Positions 1-6,420 of a DNA stretch of 7,419 nucleotides are shown in pieces; position 1 is the stretch's first letter, and every line of letters begins with the position of its first letter. The notes under the pieces were generated by a model. It was not told where the DNA came from. It saw only the letters and a program-made list of their open reading frames with translations, and made no database searches. The DNA comes from an uncultured Porphyromonas sp. (GTDB lineage: Bacteria > Bacteroidota > Bacteroidia > Bacteroidales > Porphyromonadaceae): the NCBI GenBank assembly GCA_945875135.1, contig CAMCJO010000105.1, positions 1 through 7,419 on the forward strand. The letters run 5' to 3'. Position numbers and translations under genes: made by a program.

Positions 1-7
1 CAAATAT

Positions 8-39
8 CGGGGCAAAACACCCCGAAATTCATTTTTGCC
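8..39 (+). other. Two overlapping, mutually exclusive hairpins in the leader of the tra operon segment
   Basis: One stem pairs 8-12 (CGGGG) with 20-24 (CCCCG) around a 7-base loop. A second pairs 11-17 (GGCAAAA) with 33-39 (TTTTGCC) around a 15-base loop. They share bases 11-12, so both cannot form completely at once. A run of five T at 32-36 lies in the second stem. This could be a weak terminator of an upstream gene, an attenuator-like leader, or chance. The pairing is seen directly; any function is inferred. Confidence 0.3.
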
Positions 40-66
40 GTGAAACTTGGGTTAACTATTCGAACT

Positions 67-378
67 ATGTCTACAGATTTAGAACAAACACCAACTGCTA
101 TCATCACTCCAGAGAACTTCTCAGAGTACTCTGCGGAGTTTTTTCGCCCTCCCGTACGTGTGTCCCTTTCCAATCGCAAGTGTAACGTCTCTCTTAACGA
201 AGATGTTTACTTAATGATTAGGCGAACGCTTAACTACCTCGGTGATGGTGAAAGCACCGTGGGTGGGTATGTGGAGAATATCCTTCTTAGTCACTTAACT
301 CAGTACAGGGATATACTCAACACAGAGACCTCTAAGCGACTTAAGCAACCACTCATACCCGACGGTATTAGTAGTTAG
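67..378 (+). CDS. DUF3408 family conjugative transposon protein (TraB/TraC-region small protein)
   Basis: From the ATG at 67 this is a 103-residue soluble protein without signal peptide or membrane segment. A variable, acidic N-terminal part is followed by a conserved-looking C-terminal half: a short strand ending in VSLNEDVYLMIRR, then a helix with GGYVENILLSHL and a terminal QYRDILN stretch. This matches the arrangement in DUF3408 proteins, a ribbon-helix-helix-like unit found just upstream of traD/traE in Bacteroides conjugative transposons. Family members are thought to bind DNA or assist DNA processing, but this is not well established. I prefer the ATG at 67 because the GTG at 40 abuts a hairpin. 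The frame is open to the left edge of the window, so the gene could start earlier and be partial here. The next gene begins 4 bases after the stop. Confidence 0.7.
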   Translation: MSTDLEQTPTAIITPENFSEYSAEFFRPPVRVSLSNRKCNVSLNEDVYLMIRRTLNYLGDGESTVGGYVENILLSHLTQYRDILNTETSKRLKQPLIPDGISS

Positions 379-382
379 TGCT

Positions 383-889
383 ATGAATGTGCTTTTTGTG
401 CTTGCTATAATAGGCTTTATCGGCTTAGCGGTTGTCTATGTTAGTCTTCGACTACCTGACGTAAACCCTCGTAAGCGTTTTGGTAAGCCAACAGCAGACC
501 AGCCAAAGCCGTCTAAGCCCTTGCATACATCTGCCTCTAGAACGAGAGGTCGATATATGGAGATTGTGGGTCAGCCCCACACAGATATTTCCATCTACTT
601 TTCAGATACTCCCCGTCAGCCAAACAAAAAGTGTCTAGCCTCTCGCCATCAGGTCGAGAAGCTAGTTGGTGACCAGCTAGGTATTACGTCCCCCTCCTCC
701 CCTTTAGAGAATAGCTACGACAGCTCGCAATCAAGTGCTAGTGAATTTAGCACCGACGAGCTTGACCGCTATCCCTCAATGTCTCCATCAGAGCAAAAGA
801 AATGGAGGTCGGACAAGCTAGACGGAGTATCAGAAAAACAACAAGCCGTCAATAAGGCTCTCAGCCAGTTGTCGGGTTCTCCAGCTTAA
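383..889 (+). CDS. TraD-like conjugal transfer membrane protein (possibly DUF4122)
   Basis: A 168-residue protein with one N-terminal hydrophobic helix (about residues 3-22) and no obvious cleavage site, so probably a signal anchor. Basic residues follow (NPRKRFGK), which places the N-terminus outside and the bulk of the protein in the cytoplasm. The middle is proline- and serine-rich, with a Ser cluster around residues 103-124 that is likely disordered. The C-terminal part is charged and helical. I see no catalytic motif. In CTnDOT-like elements the gene directly before traE is traD, often a DUF4122 protein, and the position, size class and N-terminal anchor agree. The call rests mainly on context, since the sequence itself has no strong motif I recognise. 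It lies 4 bases after the DUF3408 gene and 16 before traE, in the same operon. Confidence 0.55.
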   Translation: MNVLFVLAIIGFIGLAVVYVSLRLPDVNPRKRFGKPTADQPKPSKPLHTSASRTRGRYMEIVGQPHTDISIYFSDTPRQPNKKCLASRHQVEKLVGDQLGITSPSSPLENSYDSSQSSASEFSTDELDRYPSMSPSEQKKWRSDKLDGVSEKQQAVNKALSQLSGSPA

Positions 890-905
890 TATAAATCCAG
901 TTCCA

Positions 906-1244
906 ATGAAACGAAACATCATATCTCGCACCTCAAGGGCTGTCAAGCTCTTCTTCGCACCAATACTATATCTGCTCACCACCACTGCACTATCCGCACA
1001 GAAGTCTGCTACCAGTGGTGTGGGTGCTTTTAATCAAGCGGCTACAGACCTAAAAGCGTACTTTGACCCTCTTGTCAACCTTATCTACATCATCGGGGCA
1101 GTCGTTGGTCTGATTGGTGCTATCAAGGTGTATCAAAAGTTTAGTCAGGGCGACCCCGATACGGGCAAGACCGCTGCTTCGTGGTTCGGAGCTTGTATCT
1201 TCCTTGTTATTTCGGCAACTGTCTTGCGAGCCTTCTTCCTATGA
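906..1244 (+). CDS. traE: TraE, DUF4134 conjugative transposon protein (VirB2-like small membrane protein)
   Basis: A 112-residue protein typical of the family in length. Residues 1-31 form a signal peptide with a basic start (MKRN) and an ALSA end before Gln32. The mature part carries the family pattern GAFNQAATDLKAYFDP, a first membrane helix at about residues 56-76, the short conserved loop GDPDTGK at 82-88, and a second helix at about 93-111. In Bacteroidota conjugative transposons TraE is essential for transfer and is regarded as the pilin-like or VirB2-like component in the inner membrane. Its stop codon overlaps the traF start in the sequence ATGA at 1241-1244, which points to translational coupling. 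The family assignment is firm; the VirB2 equivalence comes from family knowledge. Confidence 0.92.
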   Translation: MKRNIISRTSRAVKLFFAPILYLLTTTALSAQKSATSGVGAFNQAATDLKAYFDPLVNLIYIIGAVVGLIGAIKVYQKFSQGDPDTGKTAASWFGACIFLVISATVLRAFFL

Positions 1245-1564
1245 CCTACGAAGTCAATAAGGGCATTGGAGCGACCCTCGAGTTCAAGGGACTCAAGTCT
1301 CAATACCTCGTCATCTTTGCGTGTGGCTTGGGAGGGGTCTTCCTTGTAGCTGTTATCCTTAATCTCATCGGTGTGCCGTCCGTGCTTATGGTCGGCATCT
1401 CCGCCCTGCTAGCAACAGTGCTGGTCTATACCGTATTCAAGATGAATAAGAAGTATGGCACCCACGGCTTAATGAAGCTCCGAGCAGTTGCGAAGCACCC
1501 CGACTACCTAATCCATCGTCGTACAGTTAGAAGTATGCTCAGATGCGCAACACAGCGAAAGTAA
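1241..1564 (+). CDS. traF: TraF, DUF4133 conjugative transposon protein (VirB3-like)
   Basis: A 107-residue inner-membrane protein starting at the ATG that overlaps the traE stop. A longer frame opens at 1181 inside traE, but that extension lies over conserved traE coding sequence and is not needed. The protein has a short N-terminal stretch (KGIGATLEFKGLKSQY), two adjacent membrane helices at about residues 22-44 and 47-66, and the conserved post-membrane motif NKKYGTHGLMK (69-79). This is the layout of DUF4133/TraF, the VirB3-like partner of the conjugation ATPase. The basic C-terminal tail should lie in the cytoplasm. The last 22 bases overlap the start of traG, so the channel protein and its ATPase are probably produced together. 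Confidence 0.92.
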   Translation: MTYEVNKGIGATLEFKGLKSQYLVIFACGLGGVFLVAVILNLIGVPSVLMVGISALLATVLVYTVFKMNKKYGTHGLMKLRAVAKHPDYLIHRRTVRSMLRCATQRK

Positions 1565-4056
1565 GAAATCTAGAGAGGCTCTTCCCCCTTCTTGCGGTGG
1601 AGAACGGTTGCATCATCTCTAAGGAGGCCGACCTAACGGTCGCCTTTAAGGTGGAGCTACCCGAACTCTTCACCATCACAGAAGAGGAGTATGAGCAGAT
1701 ACATAGCACGTGGAACAAGGCTATCAAAGTCTTGCCCGTTTATAGCATCGTGCATAAGCAAGATTGGTATACGACAGAGACCTATCGAGCTGAGCATCTA
1801 GGCGACGCTCAGATGAGTTTTCTAGACCGTTCTAGTGAGCGACATTTCAACGAGCGACCCTTCCTCAATCACGACTGTTATCTCTACCTGACCAAAACGA
1901 CCCGCCAGCGTATGGCACAGAAGAGTGATTTTTCGAGCCTTGTGCAGGGTCGACTTGTCCCTAGGGAGATGACCGACAAGGAGGGTATCAATGCGTTCTT
2001 AGACGCTGTTGACCAGTTTGAGCGTATCGTCAACGACTCAGGCTTGTTTAGCATTGTCCGCCTCACAGAGGAGGAGCTTCTAGGTAAGGATAATGAGCAG
2101 GGTCTCTTAGACCGCTATCTGAGCTTAGAGCGAGACAAGTCCGCTTCGTTGGAAGACTTGTCGCTACGTGCTAAGGAGGTGAGGATAGGCGACAAGAAGC
2201 TCTGTCTGCATACCCTCTCTAGCACAGAGGACTTACCGACCAGTGTAAGTACTGATATGGCTTACGAGAAACTATCGACCGACAAGAGTAGTTGTCGCTT
2301 GTCCTTTAGCAGTCCCGTAGGTCTACTGCTCTCTTGCAATCACATCTACAACCAGTACCTCTTCATACCAGATGGTGAGGAGGCTAAGAAACGCTTCGAG
2401 AGTACCGCCCGTAATATGCACTCACTAGCTCGCTATTCGCGAGCTAACGCTATCAATGAAGAGTGGATACACGAATATCTCAATATCTCCGTAACGATGG
2501 GTATAAGCCCCATACGAGCGCACTTTAACGTCTTAGCTTGGAGTGACAATGAGCGAGAGATGACCGACATCAAGAATATGGTGGGTAGTGCTATCTCTTC
2601 AATGGATTGCACGCCACGGCACAACACGGTTGACACCGCCACGCTTTACTGGGCAGGTATGCCTGGCAATGCGGGGGATTTCCCCTCTGAAGAAAGCTAC
2701 TGGACATTCGTACCCCCAGCGTTGTGCCTATTCTCAGGTGAGACCAACTACAAGGATAGTCTCTCGCCCTTTGGCATCAAGATGTGTGACCGCTTGTCGG
2801 GCAAGCCCATACACGTAGACATCAGCGACCTGCCGATGAAGAAAGGTATCACCACGAACCGCAACAAGTTCATCTTGGGGCCTTCGGGTAGTGGTAAATC
2901 TTTCTTCTGTAACCACATGGTACGTCAGTACTATGAGCAGGGAACGCACATACTGCTAATTGATACAGGTAACTCTTATGAGGGCTTGTGTCAGTTTATC
3001 CACGCTAAGACCAAAGGTGAGGACGGCATCTACTATACCTACACAGAGGAGACGCCCATCGCTTTCAACCCTTTCTATACCGATGACTACGTCTTCGATA
3101 TAGAAAAGAAAGAGAGCTTGGCGACCCTTATCCTCACCTTGTGGAAGTCGGGAGAAGAGAAAGTGACCAAGACAGAGGTTAGCGAGTTGTTTGCCTCCAT
3201 TGGAGCCTATATCAATAAGATTACTGAGGATCGATCTATCGTCCCCAGCTTCAACACCTACTATGAGTTTATGCTTGACGAGTATCGTCAAGACCTACTC
3301 AGTAGGGAGATAAAGGTTACAAGGGAGGACTTCAACATCGACAACCTCCTGACCACACTCAAGCACTACTATCGAGGTGGTGAGTACGACTACCTGCTCA
3401 ACTCAACAGACAACATTGACCTGCTCAGTAAGCGGTTCGTGGTCTTTGAGATTGACGCTATCAAGGATAACAAGATCCTCTTCCCCGTGGTGACTATCAT
3501 CATTATGGAGAGTTTCATCAACAAGATGCGTCGCCTGAAGGACGAGCGCAAAATGATAGTTATTGAGGAGGCTTGGAAAGCTATCTCCAGTGCTAATATG
3601 GCTGAGTTCATCAAGTACCTCTACAAAACCGTGCGTAAGCACTTTGGAGAGGCGGTCGTGGTAACACAAGATCCTGATGATATTCTGCGCTCTCCAGTTG
3701 TTCGTGAGAGTATCATCAACAACTCAGACTGTAAGATACTACTTGACCAGCGCAAGTATATGAACAAGTTTGACGCAATACAAGATGCGTTAGGCTTGAC
3801 CAATAAGGAGAAGGAGCAAATCCTTTCCATCAATCAAAACAACGACCCCAACCGTCTTTACAAGGAGGTGTGGTTCGGCTTAGGGGGTATGGTTAGTGCT
3901 GTCTATGCTACAGAGGTAAGCTTAGAGGAGTACTACGCCTACACAACCGAAGCTACAGAGAAAGTAGCCGTCCAGCGACTAGCTGACCAGCTCGGTGGCG
4001 ACATCGAGCTAGCTATCCGCCAGATGGCACAAGCACAACGAGAAAAGAATAAATAA
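1543..4056 (+). CDS. traG: TraG, VirB4-like conjugation ATPase
   Basis: An 837-residue protein, close to the usual length of TraG in Bacteroidota conjugative transposons. The N-terminus (about residues 1-80, beginning MRNTAKVRNLERLFPLLAVE) matches the TraG N-terminal DUF3875 region. The C-terminal half is a RecA-like P-loop ATPase: Walker A GPSGSGKS at 446-453 with Lys452, Walker B at MIVIEEAW with Glu675 and Glu676, and a downstream VVVTQDPDD motif with Gln709. It energises assembly of, and transport through, the type IV secretion channel at the cytoplasmic face of the inner membrane, together with TraE and TraF. No frameshift or missing motif is visible, so the enzyme appears intact. The start overlaps traF by 22 bases in another frame. 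The next gene, a repeat lipoprotein, starts 21 bases after the stop. Confidence 0.95.
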   Translation: MRNTAKVRNLERLFPLLAVENGCIISKEADLTVAFKVELPELFTITEEEYEQIHSTWNKAIKVLPVYSIVHKQDWYTTETYRAEHLGDAQMSFLDRSSERHFNERPFLNHDCYLYLTKTTRQRMAQKSDFSSLVQGRLVPREMTDKEGINAFLDAVDQFERIVNDSGLFSIVRLTEEELLGKDNEQGLLDRYLSLERDKSASLEDLSLRAKEVRIGDKKLCLHTLSSTEDLPTSVSTDMAYEKLSTDKSSCRLSFSSPVGLLLSCNHIYNQYLFIPDGEEAKKRFESTARNMHSLARYSRANAINEEWIHEYLNISVTMGISPIRAHFNVLAWSDNEREMTDIKNMVGSAISSMDCTPRHNTVDTATLYWAGMPGNAGDFPSEESYWTFVPPALCLFSGETNYKDSLSPFGIKMCDRLSGKPIHVDISDLPMKKGITTNRNKFILGPSGSGKSFFCNHMVRQYYEQGTHILLIDTGNSYEGLCQFIHAKTKGEDGIYYTYTEETPIAFNPFYTDDYVFDIEKKESLATLILTLWKSGEEKVTKTEVSELFASIGAYINKITEDRSIVPSFNTYYEFMLDEYRQDLLSREIKVTREDFNIDNLLTTLKHYYRGGEYDYLLNSTDNIDLLSKRFVVFEIDAIKDNKILFPVVTIIIMESFINKMRRLKDERKMIVIEEAWKAISSANMAEFIKYLYKTVRKHFGEAVVVTQDPDDILRSPVVRESIINNSDCKILLDQRKYMNKFDAIQDALGLTNKEKEQILSINQNNDPNRLYKEVWFGLGGMVSAVYATEVSLEEYYAYTTEATEKVAVQRLADQLGGDIELAIRQMAQAQREKNK

Positions 4057-4077
4057 CAAATAATAAATACTACAACT

Positions 4078-5976
4078 ATGAAAAGAATAATTAAGCCGTT
4101 GTGGCTAACCCTAGCTGCTCTGTCTGTAATATCCATGGTGGTTAGCTGTGTGAAAGAGCTAGCCGTGCAGGAGCAAGAGGTAAGCTTTGAATCTTCTCTA
4201 ACCACTGAGTTGTCTCAGATAGAGGAGTCCGATTCGATCGTTGCTACCCAGCTCATTGTTACCGAAGAGAAGGTGGAGTGCCCTCGTCCTACAAAGTATA
4301 GCGTTAGCTTTACTTATGACGAGCAGACAGGAACACTCTTCTTCTTTGGTGAGAGCGTCCAGAGTGGCAAGCCGATCGCCCTATCATCATTGTCCGACCT
4401 GACCTTAACGTACCAAGCTAAAGAGTTGGTCGATAACAAGGTCAATGTGACTATTGAAAACGACGCTCCGAAGAAGCTCAGTAGGAAGCTTGTTTGGAAC
4501 ATACTTGCCGACGAGGTTTATAGTGTAACTACAGAACACGAAGGCGAAGGAGAAGTTGTTGTCACAGGAGTAGACAACCTCAATGCGGTCAAGCCTGACA
4601 CTAAGCTAGCGATAACCGCTAAGCCAGCCGACGGCTGGGAGCTGGTGTCGCTGACCGCTAACGAGGAGGATGTACTCGAAGACAAGTGCTTCGTAGTAAC
4701 AGAGAACATCACAGTGCGTGCGGTCTTCACCACAGAAGATCCAGAGACCTATGCCGTGACGCTCACGAAGGAGGGTGAAGGTATGGTCGATATATCAGGA
4801 GCCGACGACTTAGGAGCCGTTGTTACGAGGTCTAAGTTGACGGTCGTCACTGAACCAGCCGACGGCTGGATAGTAAGTAGTATCACTGCCAATGGCAAGG
4901 ATATTACTACTGACAAGAGTTTTGTCGTGACGAGCAACACGGTTGTCAAGGTTGTCTTCAAAGAGCAACCTCCTAAGACCTACAAGGTCACGCTCACGAA
5001 GGAGGGTGACGGTACGGTCGATATATCAGGAGCGGACAACTTAGATGCCGTTGTGACGGGTTCTAAGCTGACGGTCACCGCTGATCCAGCCGACGGCTGG
5101 GAGATAGCTAGTATGACCGCTAATGGCGTGGATATACTATCGAGCAAGAGCTTCGTGGTAAAGAGCAACACGACTGTTAAGGTAGTCTTCAAGCGACTAC
5201 CTCCGAAGACCTACAAAGTCACGCTCACAAAGGAGGGTGAGGGTACGGTCGCCATATCAGGAGCGGACAACTTAGATGCCGTTGTGGCGGGGTCTAAGCT
5301 GACGGTCACCGCTGAGCCAGCCGATGGCTGGGAGCTTGTCTATCTAGAGGCTAATGGTAAGGATATAACGTCAGACAAGAGCTTCGTGGTGACAGAGAAT
5401 ACCACGGTTCGAGCCATCTTCGAGAAGAAGGCTCCTGAGACCTGCACCATCGGACTTATTAAGGAGGGTGAGGGCAAAGTTGTCGTTGCCCCCGCTGAAC
5501 CCTATGGCTATGGCGGGTTCCCGAGCTTTGAGATGGATCCGTCTCGCACCTACCAAGTACCTTTTGGTGTAGAGTTGAAAATCACTGCTACCCCAGCCGA
5601 TGGTTGGGAGTTAGTCTCATTGGTAGCCGATGGTGTGGATATACTCGCTGGTGAGAGGTTCTTTATTAAGAGCAACACGACTGTTAAGGCAGTCTTCAAG
5701 CGACTGCCTCCTAAGACCTACAAAGTCACGCTCACGAAGGAGGGTAACGGTACGGTCGATATATCAGGAGCGGACAACTTAGATGCCGTTGTGACGGGGT
5801 CTAAGCTGACGATCACCGCTGATCCAGCCGACGGCTGGGAGATTGCTAGTATGACCGCCAATGGCGTGGATATACTAGCGAGCCAGAGCTTCGTGGTAAC
5901 GGAGAACACCGCGGTCAAAGTAGTTTTTGTAGTGGATGTGGATGTGATCCCCTATAACCCCGATGATGACGATTGA
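4078..5976 (+). CDS. Large lipoprotein: TraQ-like (DUF3872) N-terminal domain plus six InlB-like B-repeats
   Basis: A 632-residue secreted protein. Residues 1-23 are a lipoprotein signal (MKRIIKPLW, a hydrophobic core, then VVSC) with lipid-bearing Cys24. Residues about 55-147 follow the strand pattern of the small conjugation lipoprotein TraQ: KYSVSF, then TGTLFFFG, then a leucine-rich segment leading to LTLTYQAKEL and NKVNVTIEND. Then come six repeats beginning at residues 148, 225, 302, 379, 456 and 548. Each has the pattern Y-x-V-T, EGxG, KLTVTA-x-PADGWE, ANGxDI, FVV and NTTVKVVF, which fits the divergent InlB B-repeat fold (PF18998-like). The protein ends in a short acidic tail (NPDDDD). 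The likely place is the outer membrane, possibly facing out. Position 21 bases after traG suggests co-expression with the transfer genes. A role in cell contact, mating-pair stability or exclusion is inference. The TraQ relation is by eye and needs a profile comparison. Confidence 0.85.
   Translation: MKRIIKPLWLTLAALSVISMVVSCVKELAVQEQEVSFESSLTTELSQIEESDSIVATQLIVTEEKVECPRPTKYSVSFTYDEQTGTLFFFGESVQSGKPIALSSLSDLTLTYQAKELVDNKVNVTIENDAPKKLSRKLVWNILADEVYSVTTEHEGEGEVVVTGVDNLNAVKPDTKLAITAKPADGWELVSLTANEEDVLEDKCFVVTENITVRAVFTTEDPETYAVTLTKEGEGMVDISGADDLGAVVTRSKLTVVTEPADGWIVSSITANGKDITTDKSFVVTSNTVVKVVFKEQPPKTYKVTLTKEGDGTVDISGADNLDAVVTGSKLTVTADPADGWEIASMTANGVDILSSKSFVVKSNTTVKVVFKRLPPKTYKVTLTKEGEGTVAISGADNLDAVVAGSKLTVTAEPADGWELVYLEANGKDITSDKSFVVTENTTVRAIFEKKAPETCTIGLIKEGEGKVVVAPAEPYGYGGFPSFEMDPSRTYQVPFGVELKITATPADGWELVSLVADGVDILAGERFFIKSNTTVKAVFKRLPPKTYKVTLTKEGNGTVDISGADNLDAVVTGSKLTITADPADGWEIASMTANGVDILASQSFVVTENTAVKVVFVVDVDVIPYNPDDDD
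4519..5928 (+). repeat. Six tandem in-frame repeats of 231 bp (one of 276 bp) within the first lipoprotein gene
   Basis: Units begin at 4519, 4750, 4981, 5212, 5443 and 5719, each aligned on the same tyrosine position (cysteine in unit 5). Units 1-4 are exactly 231 bp apart, or 77 codons. Unit 5 is 276 bp because it carries 15 extra codons. The last unit ends at about 5928. Unit 3 (4981-5160) and unit 6 (5719-5898) differ at only 8 of 180 bases by hand count. The stretch 5164-5238 across the unit 3/4 junction differs from 5671-5745 across the unit 5/6 junction at 4 of 75 bases. The array therefore grew by recent block duplication, and could expand or shrink by recombination. Confidence 0.92.
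5443..5718 (+). repeat. Divergent fifth repeat unit with a 15-residue insertion
   Basis: This unit starts with Cys instead of Tyr (CTIGLIKEGEGK). The usual ISGADNLDAVVTG region is replaced by a longer stretch rich in Gly, Pro, Tyr and Phe (residues about 469-489, including PYGYGGFPSF). The second half returns to the common pattern (PADGWELVSL and NTTVKAVF). It is in frame, so it looks like an extended loop within the same fold, not damage. Confidence 0.8.
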
Positions 5977-6115
5977 CGTTGACAAGCCTAGATCACTGGA
6001 CATTCCAAAAGACTATGATAAATCTACGTGGGCGTTTGGATACAACAATGGGCAGTATGGAAAGAATGTTGTTGTTTATTGGGTTCCAGAGCGTCGCTCT
6101 AAGTCAGCAACCTGA
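5966..6115 (+). CDS. Small ORF of 49 codons overlapping the end of the lipoprotein gene; possible frameshifted tail
   Basis: An ATG at 5966 (with another in frame at 5963) overlaps the last codons of the lipoprotein in a different frame and runs to TGA at 6113-6115. The product begins MTIDVDKPRSLDIPKDYDK and contains the aromatic stretch FGYNNGQYGKNVVVYW, which looks more protein-like than random sequence. There is no signal peptide or known motif. It could be a translationally coupled small protein. It could also be the former C-terminal tail of the lipoprotein, cut off by a shift in the GATGATGACGAT run near the present stop. I do not recognise it. The region from 6076 on also reads as a coiled coil on the other strand, so the real end of this frame is doubtful. 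Confidence 0.35.
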   Translation: MTIDVDKPRSLDIPKDYDKSTWAFGYNNGQYGKNVVVYWVPERRSKSAT

Positions 6116-6165
6116 GCCTCTAGGCGAGCCATGCGATCTCGCTCTTCTTGCTCACGGGCATCACG
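6076..6165 (-). pseudogene. Possible 3' remnant of a minus-strand coiled-coil gene
   Basis: On the minus strand, 29 codons from 6165 down to a TAA at 6078-6076 read as a highly charged helix with hydrophobic heptad spacing: DAREQEERDRMARLEAQV, then ADLERRSGTQ. A stop codon (TAA) lies immediately upstream at 6168-6166, so the frame is cut off abruptly there. A 29-codon open stretch is not significant by length. It is noted because the composition is typical of a real C-terminal coiled coil and unlike the readings on the + strand. No ancestor gene is recognised. Confidence 0.2.
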
Positions 6166-6381
6166 TTAAGTGAAGTGAACTATGATGAAGTCAATAATCG
6201 AGAGAGAAGTCGGAAAGCAATCCCTCTCACGTCTAACTCTCGTAATGACTTTATCGCCAGCCAATTTCCGAAGCTTGCCGACTCATATGACTTGACGGGC
6301 TTTGCTTATGCCATTGCTAAGGACGACCCCAGAAAGTGTGATTCTCATATAGAAATTAAGTACCACTTCAAGCGCAAGTAA
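6124..6381 (+). pseudogene. Unrecognised reading frame without an ATG; probable 3' gene remnant
   Basis: The frame is open from 6124 to the TAA at 6379-6381 and contains no ATG. The only possible starts are a TTG at 6148 or a GTG a few codons later (6175). From about 6166 the product looks like genuine protein: SEVNYDEVNNRERSRKAIPL near the start, FPKLADSYDLTGFAYAIAKD in the middle, and SHIEIKYHFKRK at the end, reminiscent of a closing beta strand. I do not recognise a family. The lack of a normal start, and the change of character near 6165 where a minus-strand frame also breaks off, suggest the 3' part of a gene left by a rearrangement. An intact small gene with a TTG start is the alternative. 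The next gene starts 39 bases downstream. Confidence 0.35.
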
Positions 6382-6420
6382 GTAAACACGTAAATAATTC
6401 ACTCTTAAATAGTACATACA

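Larger units (their letters stand above)
5977..6420. other. 444-base stretch between the two lipoproteins with no convincing intact gene
   Basis: The interval holds only the short or start-less frames listed separately. I found no tRNA-like fold, no terminator with a T tract, no clear Bacteroidota promoter (TAnnTTTG with an upstream TTG), and no insertion-sequence ends. The last 39 bases before the second lipoprotein are AT-rich, which fits the A-rich translation initiation regions of this phylum and resembles the leader before 4078. The interval separates two paralogues and may be the scar left when they were duplicated or when a gene between them decayed. Confidence 0.5.

Noticed and set aside
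30..37. CATTTTTG as a Bacteroidota -7 promoter element (TAnnTTTG)
   Set aside because: First base mismatches and no TTG is found at the expected upstream distance, so it is not supported as a promoter.
40..66. GTG at 40 as start of the DUF3408 gene
   Set aside because: It directly follows a hairpin and adds nine residues with no family resemblance. ATG at 67 is preferred, though an even earlier start outside the window cannot be excluded.
1181..1240. N-terminal extension of TraF from an upstream start inside traE
   Set aside because: The extra 20 codons lie over the conserved last helix of traE in another frame. The ATG at 1241 gives the normal TraF length and the classic ATGA overlap.
4518..5918. 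Serial minus-strand open frames of about 70 codons across the repeat array
   Set aside because: They recur with the repeat period and are antisense shadows of the lipoprotein repeats, rich in Ser, Thr and Val with no independent features.
6088..6100. Palindrome AGAGCG-T-CGCTCT as a terminator or operator
   Set aside because: The loop is a single base and no T tract follows. It lies inside possible coding frames and is likely chance.
5973..6173. 66-codon frame starting with TTG over the lipoprotein stop
   Set aside because: Non-ATG start, composition unlike a protein of this region, and overlap with a more plausible frame. Treated as a shadow.
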